A stretch of 64,000 bases of DNA from contig OZ026609.1 of NCBI GenBank assembly GCA_964020085.1, forward strand, positions 5,188,303-5,252,302, given 5' to 3'. Below the pieces are notes generated by a model. The model had not been told where the DNA came from and searched no databases. It saw only the letters and a program-made list of their open reading frames with translations. The first letter of the stretch is position 1. Each line of letters opens with the position of its first letter. This stretch comes from Micromussa lordhowensis (lineage: Eukaryota; Cnidaria; Anthozoa; Scleractinia; Lobophylliidae). The translations under genes were made by a program, and so were the position numbers. Shown in pieces: positions 46,101-57,392 of this stretch.

Positions 46101-49100
46101 CAATTGAGTTGATAATGTGAATTGGCCACCATCAAAAATGTATGCGATGCTACCAGTCCATTGCAGGGTTACCCCCAGCATTAAATTTGCACCTGGATAC
46201 TGTGAGAGTGCTCTCATACACTGTAGTTACTGTGAGAGTAACGTGTCTTACCCAAGAATGTAGTACAATTACCCCTGTAGGGCTTAAGCCCGGCCAGTTT
46301 CATGATCAGGAGTCAAGAGCACAGCTGACCATTGGGCCACAGTGCCTGTCCCACTTTGATGGCGAATATTAGTTAAACATTTCATGATGGTTTGGCAACG
46401 TTTAACAAGGTACTGTCTGTCTGTCTGTCTCTCCTTACAGACGTCAAGATCATTCTACTGTCCAGTGTGCTTTCAGCGCAGTACAAAGTCAAACACAACA
46501 AGTGCTTCCTGTGGTCATTCATTTTGTGACGACTGCTGGATGCTGTTTTGTGTCAGCCAATTGAAGATTGGCTTATCATCTGGTTTGTAGTCTGGAGATG
46601 TTTAGTTAAGTATTCATATTGCAGTTGTGATATACACAGCTGTATTGTTGGAGTAGGTGGCTGTTTATCCATCTTTGTCCTAAGAAACAGAGGAATACTT
46701 ATAGCCTGCCACAAAAGCCATGTGAGATCATGAAGCACATGTATGTAGAAGGTGATTTTCACTGTATCAGTCTGCTACTCTTGACAACCCTTAATAATGT
46801 TCATGAGAACACCTGGCTATTCTAGAAGTATTATCATTAATTTATAGTAGTAGTTACAGAGATAACAAAAGCTCCTGCCACACACTGTGGTGACACCATT
46901 TTCAGTCATGTTGAATTTTTTTTAAAATTGGTTTGTAATTTTTAGCAGACTATCCTTTGTCTTTCAGGTATTGAGTGTATGAACTGCAATCTTTTAATTG
47001 GAGAAGAAATGGCCCTTAAAATACTTAAAAATGGACCTGCACGAGAAAAATATAGACAATTTCTTTTCAATGATGAAGTTAAGGTAAATCCAGCTCATTT
47101 ATGACTAAATTACTGTTAGTATATACATGTAAAAAATAACAAAATAGCAATTTTATTTATCATTTTGTGCTTAGTAAATAAATACTTTACTGTATGAGTC
47201 AAAACAACTGCAAACACTTCAATTTGATTCTGACAGGTCAGTTCTGTACTGACGAATCACAATGAAGTTCAGGTCAACACAGACTGGGGCAAACCTCAAA
47301 ACCGCAAATCAAATTACTGAGTGATGTTGCTTTTCCCTTGCTGCACAATAACATTCCAGAAATATTTCTGGTGCTCATGTAATTTTACATGTCTTAAGTA
47401 TCCACGAGTGGTTGACATGCAAGGCTAGTCATCTTATATCCAGTCCAGGTCAACCTACCTGTATAAATTATAGGTCACAAAAAGGTGCATGTAAGATTTG
47501 AGCAATAGAGCACTTTTCCTGTGTAGCCTCCGGCTTATCTAAACATGTGGGGGTTCATAGAGACATTTTTGCAAACCTGAGACACAGCCGTTGGTTTGCA
47601 TAGCTTTCGAGAATTTTCCCAACCCTCCAAGTGTTTAGACAAGGCTTTGTAAACATGGAAATAGTACTCTTGACTATTGCTTTGATAAAGTATTTCTCAA
47701 AAATATGTGCAAATCTAAAACATCACAACCGTGTCTGCATACTCACATCTAAACACACCTATCAACCAATGAGAGCGTGCATACTGTAGTATCTCTGTCA
47801 GTTATAATAACCGATGTTAATCTAATTTCTTTTATCCCTTGTCAGTGTCATCCTTTAATAAGATGGTGCCCAGGTAATGACTGTGGCTTCTTGGTAAAAG
47901 TAGCAGAACCTAAAGCTAAGAGAATATGGTGTTCTAATTGCAATTCAATATTTTGGTGAGTAAAAAACCTTTCTGCTAAAGTAATTTTGTTAAGTGCACT
48001 AAATGTGAAATTTCAAGTTCCAGAAAGTATAGTAGCTTACTCATACCACAGATTATATTTTGGGACATTTCAGATACATGTATTTACTACTTAATAACCA
48101 CGAGTGAGGTCTTTTTGGGAAAATCTCAGACTGAGACCTTGCTGTATTCACCGAGTGATAGTGAGCAAGGCTGAGGTTTGAGATTTTCCTGTAAAGACCA
48201 AACATTCAAGGTTAATAAGTTGTTTATTATATGGCTTTTTGCTTGGTTTTTGCAGGTCCGTAGTTGGCCTGTGGGCATTAATTACAGGAGGATAATACCA
48301 TAGTATTAGTCAATCAGAGCACATGTTATATCTGCTACAAACCCAAGTCATATAATAATTGGTTATTAATAGCTCTATTTTGTTCTGTTTAACTTGTTTC
48401 GTACAGTTTTATGTGTGGTGAAAAATACCACGCTCCAACAGATTGCTATACAATTAAGAAATGGCTCACAAAGTGTGAAGATGATTCTGAGACAGCTAAT
48501 TATATTACAGCTAACACAAAAGATGTAAGTATTGGATCTTGAAACTGCTGGACAAAATAATGCAGGGAACATATACGAGCCAAGTAGCCTGTGTAGCAAG
48601 CGTTCCCGTACGAGCGAAATGAAATCCTTTGACCCTTTTGCTCTCGCCCCATTTATCACGCAGCCCAAATACAAAAAAGCTCTTTCGCGTGTTCCGATTT
48701 CATTCGGCTTGTACGGGAATGCTTGCTACGCAGACTAGAGCCAAGTGGCCCATCAGGCTGGCACTTATCTTTGGTTTCAGTAGCGTGACGCAACTAGGAG
48801 TGTTTCAACCTCCCTCCCCCTGGATAGTATGCTATTCTATCACACGGTTACCTCCAGCATCAAATTTGCCGGTATTCATTTATATGTACCTTGTCTTGCC
48901 TAAGAACACATTACACAGTGTCCCAGCCGAGGTCTCCAACCCAGACTGCTCAATCAGGAGATGACACACCAACCATGAGGCCACTGTGTCTCCTCTGAGC
49001 TTTATATATTGTGCACATTGATGTAGTACTACATGTTTTAGCTGACAGATGCAGGTTACAGTTTGATTATGATATGAAATTGTACATGATTTCTTGACTG

Positions 49101-49250
49101 GTCCACATATACAGATCTTAAACAACTGGTTTTACTGAGTTGCTATTAATTAATAATAATTGTCTTTTGCCTAGTGTCCAAATTGTGGAAGCTGTATTGA
49201 AAAGAATGGTGGTTGTAATCACATGGTAAGAGAAACTTATAGTTATTATT

Positions 49251-49317
<67 letters not shown>

Positions 49318-52300
49318 TTTTTTTATAATTTGAGCTACTTTAATGGTGCATGTCCTTGCTAAAAAAACAAAATTGTACTCATACTTCAATCTGGGCACAA
49401 TATTTCCCTTTCAGTTAAAATCTAGCAGAGTGGATGACAAGCATAATTATAGTGCTGAAAGTCATCTCAAGCAACCACGCCACTACGTTATTTACACTGT
49501 ACTGGGCAGCGGTTGTTAGCGCTGTGCACGCATGTCTGGACTACATCTGTTCCATGTGCTCGCCATTGATTAAAGTTGTCTTTTATTAAATCTTCAAGTT
49601 AATGCAGTGTTCCCTCTTTATTGGCGCAGAGCATTCACCTGACTTTTGCAAAATTTTTGTGCATTGTTTCCAATGCATTTTTTTTGTAATGTAGCTACGA
49701 GTACATGTATGTGTCGTTTCTAGTTTCCTGGCAAAGAAAACAAAAGTGATTCCCTTATTCTGGTAATTTGGTTAGTTTTCTTTTGTATGTCTAACTTTTG
49801 TGTTTTTTATTTACTCTTCAGCAATGTATCAAATGTAAACACGGTACGTTGTTTTATGTTATGTTTCTGGTAGATTGTTAAATAATTAATGTATGATTCA
49901 GAAGGAAGCTGTTCTTAAACCCGTTGGGGAAAAGTCCTGTTTTAAAATCAAGTGTTTTTTCTTTGTGTTCTACCTTGACAATGATGTAACAGCACAAATT
50001 TTTCATTTTTTATAGCTTCTCAAAGTTACAAGAATATTTTTGACACTGTAAATCTTTTATGGTGCAAATTATTGCTAACCACAGACAAGCATGGACTTGG
50101 CTTATAAGTTAGTAACGAAAATAGCCACTGCCATTTCAACCCATTTCCGAGTTGAGGTCCACATGCTGGAGCTCAGATTTTTTTTATCCTTTGTCGCTGA
50201 TTAATAAAGTGTCTTTTTTGGTGCATTGTAACATTCAAGCTTGACAAGTACTGTAACATTTATATATCAGCGGGCAAGTTGAACCAAATCCTGGGCTGTC
50301 ATTAGCTACCCAAGCAGACGAGATGACGCTATCTTGCCCGCTCGGGATAACCCGCTGTGTCCCGTAAGAAAAATTTCCCTGAAGACCTAATAGTAAATCC
50401 TTTATTGACCAAGCTTGTTCAGTCAAGATGGCTGGATATATGGGCCTTGTTCTATTTTTGCGAGTTCATGGACCTCAACTCTGTCTCAGTCCATAAACAC
50501 GCGAAAAAGAACATGGCCGATATCCAGCCATCTTGACTGAACAAGCTTGTCAATAACCCATATATATTCTTGATTTGGTGATCTGAATATTTCTTGCTTG
50601 CAGATTTTTGCTGGATGTGTTGTGGAGACTGGAAGAACCATGGATCAGAATACTATGAATGCAGTCGATATAAATCCAATCCAAACATCGTGAACGAGTC
50701 AGCTGGTATACAGGCCAGAGAAGCACTCAAGAAATATCTTTTCTATTTTGAAAGGGTACGTAATACTCAGAAGTAAACTAAGCTAAAACGTTAGCCACCT
50801 ATACTGGTCAATGATCGAGGCCACATCCAAACTGCGTCGGAGAAATTTGAAAATGGAGGTTTCACTATGAAAACGCATCAAATGTTTTCCGTCCACACAA
50901 CACTAGTGAAATTTAAAAAACGCAGCAATCACAGGTCATTCGGGATTAGCATTTGAGGAAAACTCGATCAGGGAAATCAAACGATTATCGTGACGCCATC
51001 GTTTTCGAAAATCTCCGTTTTCAAATGATTTACGTCCACACCAGTAAGAAAAGCCAGCGTTTTCAAATTCCTCCGGTTTGAAGAGCGTTTTCGAAAAGCT
51101 CTGTTTTCGTGACGGATTAGTGTAGACGGTAGGCCAAACCGTACAAATAAAGCTGCGCTTTCAAATTTCTTTGGCTGAGTGTGGACACGTCCTAAAAAGA
51201 GAGAGAATGTATTTCCACCTCTTTGCTAAAAATCAGGGGCAAAACTTAGTCACAGAATTTAGTATATGGAATCTCTAAATCTCTTGTCAAAATCCGTGAA
51301 CTTTGTTAAAAGATTACTACAGATTTGGATAATGTGTCTTGTTGATAACGACTGTTTCTGGAACAGGAATTTACCTCCAAGCACTACGGGTAACATTTAT
51401 CGCTCAAAAATCCGCTGCCTGTATTGCTTCGCATTCAAGCAAATTAAGTGTAAATACTAGGCTACTTTTCATAAGAGTTTTGAAAGCTGACGTTTCGAGC
51501 GTTAGCCGTTCGTTGGAGCGAAACGACGAAGGGCTGACGCTGGAAACGTCAACTTCGTCGGAGCGAAACGACGAAGGGCTGACGCTGGAAACGTCAACTT
51601 TTGAGTGTCTTTACTTTGGCCAATTCACATTATCGACTCAATTGATGAAACCAAATTATCTTGTAATACTTCCCACCTACGCAGCACCACAGTTTATTTA
51701 GAAACTTACCCCCCCCCCCCCCCCCTTATACTTTTCATAAGATCAACCTTACTATGTTAAGTGGAAACTGTTTTGTAGTCTGTGAAAAATCCAGTTACCT
51801 AATAGTTGGCTAATGAGCTACACTTTTGGCATTCTAAACGCGCCACAAAGCTTTCTCAAACTCATTAATAATTCATTAAGTTAAACAAAGAAAATCACAA
51901 CCGTGAAGGAAGTTTGGACATCCGGTCTTAATTAGCATAGATTTTGACGATTTTACTTCTCCGTTCACTCCTTAATTTTTGTTACGATTGAGATGATATA
52001 TGAAACACTCGAAACAGTGTTTCATCGGCTATGCAAACACCTCGAATTTCGTCAAAAATACTCCTCTGCGCGTCGTATTTTCTAACTCTCTTCTCGGTGT
52101 TTTGATATCCCGATGAAACACTGTCTGGTGTTTGATATATTACATGAAAGTGAAAAAAAGTTTGATTCCCCAAATGTTTTCCCATTTGATCGCACACTCA
52201 ACAGTGAACGGGGAAGCAGAATTTGTTTCCTTGAAGCCAAAACGTTTCTGACATTTTTCAAACATTTTACTTGCTTAGCAAATACTTCCGCGTTAGTGCG

Positions 52301-55300
52301 CCGAATAAAATAATTATGGGAAACAGTGTTTCCGCACAAAGATTTTCCTTGCTTGACCTTACACGCTTCCTGGCACGTTTTGCGTTAACGTCTCAAGTGA
52401 ACAAAAAAATTTTGCTCATGTCAAAATTTCTCTCTCTTTCTAGTGGCAAAACCACGCGGATAGTCTTAAACGCGAGGAAGAAACGAAGCGAAAAATCAAT
52501 CAAAAGATACAGGAAAAAGTCAACAACAATATCGGTACTTGGATTGACTGGCAATATCTTCTTGATGCAGCGCAGTTATTAGCAAAGGTAAGCGTATAGG
52601 GTGTTTTCTTTACAGTGTAATTAAACGCACGGCTTTTTTAGCGTGCTCGAGTTAAGCAATAGAGCACTTTTTCCGTGTTTATATAGCCTCATCTAAACAC
52701 GAGGAGGGTTGGGAGAATTCGAGACAGTTATGCAAACCCTTGACTACGTCTCGGGTTTGCATAACTTTCGAGCATTCTCCGCCCAACTCTCCGAGTGTTT
52801 AGATGAGGCTATATAAACACGGAAAAAGTGCTCTCTTGTTTTTATAAAATAATTCTCAAAAATACGCACGAATCTAAAACGTTACAACCGTGTTTACATA
52901 CTCTCATCTAAACACACCTATCGACCAATGAGAGCGCGCGTAGTGGCTCACGAACAGTTATTTTATAAAGTCGTCTAAAAGACTTGACCAGAAAAATTGT
53001 AGTACACTGTGATAGTGATGTCCGTGAATATTCTCTGATTCGTTGCTACTTGCGCGCGAAAATTTAAAACTGCTAGCCAATCACTGCAACCGAGAGTTGT
53101 GTGATGGACCAATCAGACCACAATGTAAAATCGTGCAACCGGTGAAAAGCGCGCGAAATTTGCATTAGTCGACTCCGGACTTGGTTTGGATTTACTTCTG
53201 ATTGGTTACTTCAAAAGCGCCTTCATTGTGATTGGTTAGAACTCGATGCGGTCAATCCTCTTGACAGAGGACACCCTCACTAACTTGAAGTCGAGTTGAT
53301 ACTGTGTTGTACAAAGTCTCTCTCAATAACAGGTTTATCTCCTCAGTGCCGTTACACACTGATGTACACCTATCCATATGCTTACTTCATGGAGGACGAC
53401 AGGAAAAGACTGGTAACTTAAAGATTTCTTAGACAACACATACTATGTTTACGCATTTCTATTGTGTATCTTTTATATACACTTTTCGTTGTTTATTTTA
53501 ACATAAATTCTTCAGCCAGAGAACGTTTTAATTCGTTTTAATATGATTCTATAATCATAGTATGTTTTGTTATTAAATTTGATGGCATTCAGTTCTCAAA
53601 AAACAAAAAAATAGACAGAGAAGCTGAAGTTTCATCCAGTAGGAAAAATATTAAATTGCATAGGAGGTGCCCATTGGTTTTTGCGAAAGACACAAATGTA
53701 AGTCTCAATTATACCATGGCCTCGAAGCGGCCTGCCAGGATAATTGAATGTATAAACAAACGAAGTGAATAATATATGAGAAAACATCAGGTAGAATTCT
53801 GCTTATTTGACGCATAAAAATGTCTGTCCCTGGTAGGGACAGGTAAAACAATGACGTAATCTCATAGTGCCCCTGTTCAAGCACGTAGTCCCATGGTCCT
53901 CTGTATCTTTTTGACGCTGTGTACAGACAGGCTGCTTCACGGCCCTGGTATAATTGGGATTATATTAAACAAACCCCGCTCGAAATATATGAAAAAACAT
54001 AATTGAGGGTGGCTGAAATTGGATTAACGTTCCGTTTAGCACACCAGTTATCCCAAGTCCCCAGGCTGACTGGTCTTATGCGTGGCGGCACGAGTTGCTG
54101 ATTGGAGTATCCTACTTATGTCCTCTGAAAACCCTTCCGTTTGGTGCTGTTCCCAGATAGATAAGTGAAAGACGGCTAAATGAAGCCTGGGGTGCATTGG
54201 GTGGATTCTCAGAGGGGATGCAGGATCCCGCAGCAGGTGTTTGGAGTTTTGGATCACGACAGCTGGGTTCTTGAGTAAACGGTTCAGGGGAGCTGGCCAC
54301 CAAGGTTGCGCCTGCTACACTGGGGCCACTAGGGCCAGATCTGCTTCGTCCTGAGATACTTTTTTCAGAACTGGTGCGATCAGACTGAATGCTGGAAAGG
54401 CGTAGTCTTTTAGAAGCGACCAGTTGAGGATGATTGCATCTAGGTAGCAGCCGGGGCTGGCTTCCAGCGTAAGTTGGGAGGAGAGCCGTCAGGCGTGACG
54501 CAAAGAGATCTACACTGCACCTTCTTAGGAATGGCTGGATCACTTGTGGGACTGTGTTGCCATTCCCTGGAGTCTTGACTCTCTATCTGCCGCATTGCTG
54601 AGTTTGCCTGGCAGGTGCTGAGCGGTGATCAGAATTGATGTTTGAAGGCACCACTGCCATAGTTCTAGAGTTAGGTTGACCAGGTTATGGGAAAGGGTTC
54701 CCGTTTTGCTGGTGTTGTCCATGTGGAGGTACACTGTGATGTTGGACGGGTCTTTGAGAAAGGCTTTGGTGGCAAGAAAGTCTGCTTTGAGTTCAAGAAC
54801 ATCTATATGATCTTTGGCTTCCAGAGGAGATCAGCGACCATTTGTGGCTAAGTTCTAGCGGCAGGCACCCCAGCCTGCTTTTGAGGCGTCTGAGGTTATG
54901 TACAGCTCGAGGGCAGGAGGATTGATTGTACTGTCGTTTACGGTTGCTATGTTCTGGAGCCACCACTGTTGTTTGGTGTGAGCATTGCTGTTTAAGGACA
55001 CGCGTGTCTCGTAATTGTCCTCGAAAAGCCTGCAGGAATTTTATGAACTGTATTTTTAATCGTCTGTAATGTAGGGGGACATGCTTAATGGCAGGGCGGA
55101 CTGCTTCCAATGTCCCTTTGACTTCCAATGTCCCTAGGCGGTACGTTCCCTCCTTTTTCTGCTGTAGAAGTTTTCGTTTGAAAAGAGTATTAGTTTTATT
55201 GCCCCTATTGACAGGAGTTTGTTCACTTCTGCATCTACAAGGGGAGCCGTTAAATCTTAACATTTTGTAACTGGAATGTGTAGCTGAACAGGATCAGAGT

Positions 55301-57392
55301 GGAAAGGGATTTGATATCCCGACACAACATGTAGGATTTCGAGATCTGAAGTGATTTTCTTTCACCTTTCTAAGTAGTTGTTGAGTCTTGATGTGAGGAG
55401 CCCTTGTTGGGGCAAAAGGACCGATATTTTTTTTTTGGTCGAGAAGTTATCTGTGACGGTCTTAGGGCGTTTCCTGTCCTTGGTGGTCCCAAATTTTTGA
55501 AAAGTTTGTTTGGGTTTTTGGGCATTTGATAAGTTCTTAGCTAGGCGATGAGAAAGTTCTGCCTGTTTGGGAGCAACAGAGGGGAAGTCCTCTCCAAACA
55601 AAAAATGTTTGGCATTAGAGAGTGGTTGATCAGCCAGACTTATTTTCTCTTTAATAATATTTACAAGGACTTTCTTTCTTTCTACGTAACGCAGACAGTT
55701 GATTGTCGGCTGGACCAAAGAGGTATAATGTTTGCTCAACTATGCATTTAATTTCCTTTACTGGAACTTGAGTTCCTTAAGAGAGGGCATCATATAGAGA
55801 CTACAATCAATTGATGGGTCATCAGGAGTAGCATGTGATGGCGCGAACGTTCGCGAATGTTGCTCGAAGCGAGATTCCATCGTGGAAATTCGTTCGCTTG
55901 TCTTCGTCATTTCTGTTTGCATTTGCTGCAAAGTTTTTAGGATCGAATCCAAAAGGCGAACGCGAGCGGTGTGACCTATTTCTATTTGCCATCGTGTTCC
56001 ACGATTGAAAAGGCCAAATCAGTTTGAAGATAGGTACTGTACTGTATCTTCAAATGTTTTCCTCCGTGTGGAGGGGATGTAGGTATAGCTGAAAGGGAAA
56101 ATAGAGCGAAAAATGTACAGAAAATTCACTTACCTGAATGTGGTTTCAAAGCGCAGCAGAAAAGGATGGAGAGGATCATGGGACCCTGTGCTTGTACAGG
56201 GGCACTATGGGATTACGTCATTCTTTTACCTGTCCCAACCAAGTGTTTCTCCTTAGGTTCCAAAAAGCTCCAAAATTTTCCCAGACGAATAAACCACAAC
56301 AACTTTTTCCTTTTTTATGGCGTAAGCTCCTTTTCTTTAACCCGGGATCTAAATTACAACTAAAACGTCAATCATTTCGTGCGTAACTTCCGGTATCTTG
56401 TAAGAAAATAAATTATCTTTAACACCAGGGACAGGGTTTTTTATGCATTAATAAGTGGTTGGAAGCACAAATAAGCGGAATTCTACCTGATGTTTTCTCG
56501 TATATTTAGAACGGAGGTTGTGTAATATAATTTACGATTCTGCCGCTGATGGCCGAGTCCTAATTCAAGGTGGCTCTTAACGGTTTAGCTCGTGAAATTT
56601 GAAGTGATATAAAAAAGGAAATTGTTAGGATGAAGATGGGTTGGAAACACTACCAGACAGTTGACCCCCGCAAAAGAGAGCCCCAGGTTGCTAGGGAACT
56701 GTTTGGTATCCGTCTACTAATTCTTCACTTCAAATTTCAATTTTCCAAATCCATCAAATCTTCAACATTTCATATTTTCCTCAATTTAACCTATCCTTTG
56801 AGAAAAAATATCTCTTTCCCAAAATGCCCAAAAATCACCCAAAAATTTACAAAAAACCGCCAAACAGTGGTTAATGAGATAAGCAGAGAGATTTAGTGTC
56901 GCTTGAAACGTCACCGAGATATTGGCAGAAGGGCCGTGTTAAGCGACCTCAAAACAGCCTTCACGTTTACCCCCGCCTTAAGAAGGTTTCTTTGCAAACG
57001 CTTTTTGAGTTTTCTGCTTTTCTTTTGGTTTCGACAGTTTGAATATCAGCAAGCACAGCTGGAATTGGAAATAGAAAATTTGTCTTGGAAGCTAGAGAGA
57101 GACGAGCTTTATTGTAGAGGGGTGAGTACTTTACAAACTGCGAACTTAAAATGTTTAAGCTACAATTTGAAAATGCACTGTCCGTGAACAGCGTGGTTCA
57201 AATCAACCTCGTTCCCAGGGCTTTTCCTCTTTCAAAATCTGGGGAACTAGGACAGGGTTGCGTTAGAATATGTCATCGTCATTGTTCCTACGGTGATCTC
57301 GTCATCTGCTTGTTTTCTAGGATTTTGAAAACCAAATGGACATCGCAGAGAAGAGAAGACAAACTTTACTGAAAGATTTCCTTGTTCTATAG
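43152..57392 (+). CDS. ARIH2: Ariadne-family RBR E3 ubiquitin ligase, ARIH2/TRIAD1 type (complete, 480 aa)
   Basis: RING-between-RING ligase that moves ubiquitin through a catalytic Cys. ARIH2 is known to work with neddylated cullin-5 complexes. Exons: 43152-43379, 43522-43589, 45279-45348, 46441-46582, 46968-47083, 47846-47955, 48407-48524, 49175-49225, 49822-49843, 50604-50755, 52444-52587, 53347-53412, 57038-57121, 57321-57392. All borders are GT-AG and in phase. The acidic N-terminus (1-50) is followed by a UBA-like region (about 50-122), RING1 (129-175), IBR (209-258), RING2/Rcat (285-318, catalytic Cys298 in GGCNHM) and the Ariadne domain (about 345-470). Human ARIH2 has 493 residues. 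The start was chosen as the first ATG of the conserved acidic N-terminus. AATAAA sits at 57642 and 57675. Confidence 0.96.
43930..44320. repeat. GCCGGG-rich element with inverted ends
   Basis: GGCGGTTAGCCGGGCTGG on the left and CCGGCTAACCGGGCCAGCCC on the right are inverted copies. Internal GATCCCGGCTAACCGGG and CCCGGTTAGCTGAGATCCC form another inverted pair. It lies in ARIH2 intron 2 and is markedly richer in G+C than its surroundings. It is non-coding. Confidence 0.65.
44505..45235. repeat. large inverted repeat with about 240-bp arms in ARIH2 intron 2
   Basis: The left arm (about 44505-44762) and right arm (about 44955-45235) are inverted copies. GAAGTAAAAAGTAATTGCTG faces CAGCAATT and TTACTTC. 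AATACTGAATCAAGAATATC faces CTTGATTCAGTATTTTACTG, and ATGTGCTATTGTTATGACAA faces TTGTCATGGCAACAGCAC. The spacer is about 190 bp. The arms have diverged by many substitutions, so the element is old. In the ARIH2 transcript it could form a long imperfect duplex. Confidence 0.8.
45405..45668 (-). repeat. family-S SINE
   Basis: Minus-strand copy. The tRNA-like head is at the right (GGCCAGGGCTCGAACCTGG) and the core reads CCCATTTATACACCTGGGTG. The distal end is TAGTCCATCGCAGGGTTACC. A further degenerate copy of the same family lies at 46140-46350. Both are in ARIH2 intron 3. Confidence 0.75.
45945..46085. repeat. palindrome followed by (ATT)n
   Basis: AACAATTATTCAC, GTGGTGGATATTTACC and GCCG face CGGC, GTAAATATCCACCAC and GTGAATAATTGTT. 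The loop is about 15 nt, around CTTCACGG. A short ATT tract follows. It is the same style of foldback as at 58745-58862 (both begin ACTAAAACAATTA). Confidence 0.7.
46441..49843 (+). CDS. ARIH2: ARIH2 RING1-IBR-RING2 exons
   Basis: Exons 46441-46582 and 46968-47083 form RING1 ([21 protein letters not shown]). Exons 47846-47955 and 48407-48524 form the IBR ([30 protein letters not shown]). Exons 49175-49225 and 49822-49843 begin RING2 ([17 protein letters not shown], then QCIKCKH). The exon at 50604 completes RING2 with [20 protein letters not shown], which is nearly identical to human. The last Cys pair of RING1 is spaced C-x2-C, where human ARIH2 has C-x4-C. Confidence 0.93.
47495..47795. repeat. 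foldback element family A, copy 2
   Basis: Same family as 5575-5920, in the opposite orientation: GAGCAATAGAGCAC at the left, CTAAACACACCTATCAACC and AATGAGAGCG at the right. The internal palindrome around GCAAACC words is degenerate. It lies in the ARIH2 intron before exon 47846. Confidence 0.7.
48765..48995 (-). repeat. family-S SINE, diverged copy
   Basis: Minus-strand copy with GTAGCGTGACGCAACTAGGA at the 3' end, a degraded core (GGTATTCATTTATATG) and a tRNA-like head (CCCAGCCGAGGTCTCCAACC). It is located in the ARIH2 intron between exons 48407 and 49175. Confidence 0.6.
49243..49318. repeat. (ATT)n/(AAT)n microsatellite
   Basis: A short ATT run turns into about 22 AAT units directly after ARIH2 exon 8. 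The switch makes a small inverted repeat (AGTTATTATTATTAATAATA). It is within 20 bp of the exon-8 donor. Confidence 0.8.
50435..50562. repeat. hairpin with about 45-bp arms
   Basis: CAAGCTTGTTCAGTCAAGAT and GGCTGGATAT face ATATCCAGCC and ATCTTGACTGAACAAGCTTG. The inner part TTTTTGCGAGTTCATGGAC faces GTCCATAAACACGCGAAAAA. It lies just before ARIH2 exon 10. A related, more degraded unit is found at 21300-21390 (GGTCCATAAACACGC). Confidence 0.75.
50604..57392 (+). CDS. ARIH2: ARIH2 end of RING2 and Ariadne domain exons
   Basis: Exon 50604-50755 finishes RING2 and starts the first Ariadne helix ([13 protein letters not shown]). Exon 52444-52587 reads [13 protein letters not shown] and [18 protein letters not shown]. 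Exon 53347-53412 reads [17 protein letters not shown]. Exon 57038-57121 reads [20 protein letters not shown]. Exon 57321-57392 ends [12 protein letters not shown]. The Ariadne domain keeps the enzyme autoinhibited until a neddylated cullin binds (family knowledge). Confidence 0.94.
50815..51725. repeat. repeat-filled ARIH2 intron: family C copy 2, a GACGAAGGGCTGACGC repeat and a poly-C run
   Basis: 50815-51195 is family C (GGAGAAATTTGAAAATGG, CCGGTTTGAAGAGCG). 51475-51660 has two direct copies of GACGAAGGGCTGACGCTGGA followed by GGCCAATTCACATTATCG. The same block occurs singly at 13080-13200 (ACGAAGGGCTAACGCTTG). A C-run of about 14 closes it at 51711-51725. No coding potential is seen. Confidence 0.65.
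52655..52985. repeat. foldback element family A, copy 3
   Basis: Best-preserved copy: TATAGCCTCATCTAAACACG and TATGCAAACCC face GGGTTTGCATA and CGAGTGTTTAGATGAGGCTA around TTGACTACGTCTC. The outer flank has CTCATCTAAACACACCTATC and GACCAATGAGAGCGCGCG. It sits in the ARIH2 intron after exon 52587. Confidence 0.8.
53771..56506 (-). mobile_element. degenerate DIRS-like retroelement with inverted terminal repeats
   Basis: A 2.7-kb insert in the ARIH2 intron between exons 53347 and 57038. The ends are inverted: ACATCAGGTAGAATTC with GCTTATTT on the left (about 53783-53808), the same in reverse on the right (about 56469-56495), extending to about 37 bp with two differences. Minus-strand remnants: a gag-like part at 55952-55362 ([19 protein letters not shown]), RNase H words [26 protein letters not shown] and HMDNTSKT near 54930-54740, then LELWQWCLQ and [16 protein letters not shown], then VDLFASRLT. 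This order is typical of DIRS elements. Most of the RT and the tyrosine recombinase are missing, and stops are frequent. Confidence 0.82.
54112..55952 (-). pseudogene. broken DIRS-type gag/RNase H coding remnants
   Basis: Fragments in several frames: 55952-55758 (coiled-coil-like start), 55739-55362 (gag-like, basic), 55263-54793 and 54734-54540 (RNase H region), 54543-54112 (region after RNase H). DIRS elements encode Gag, RT-RNase H, a methyltransferase-like part and a tyrosine recombinase. Here the RT fingers/palm and the recombinase are not recognisable. The gene cannot be functional. Confidence 0.75.
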
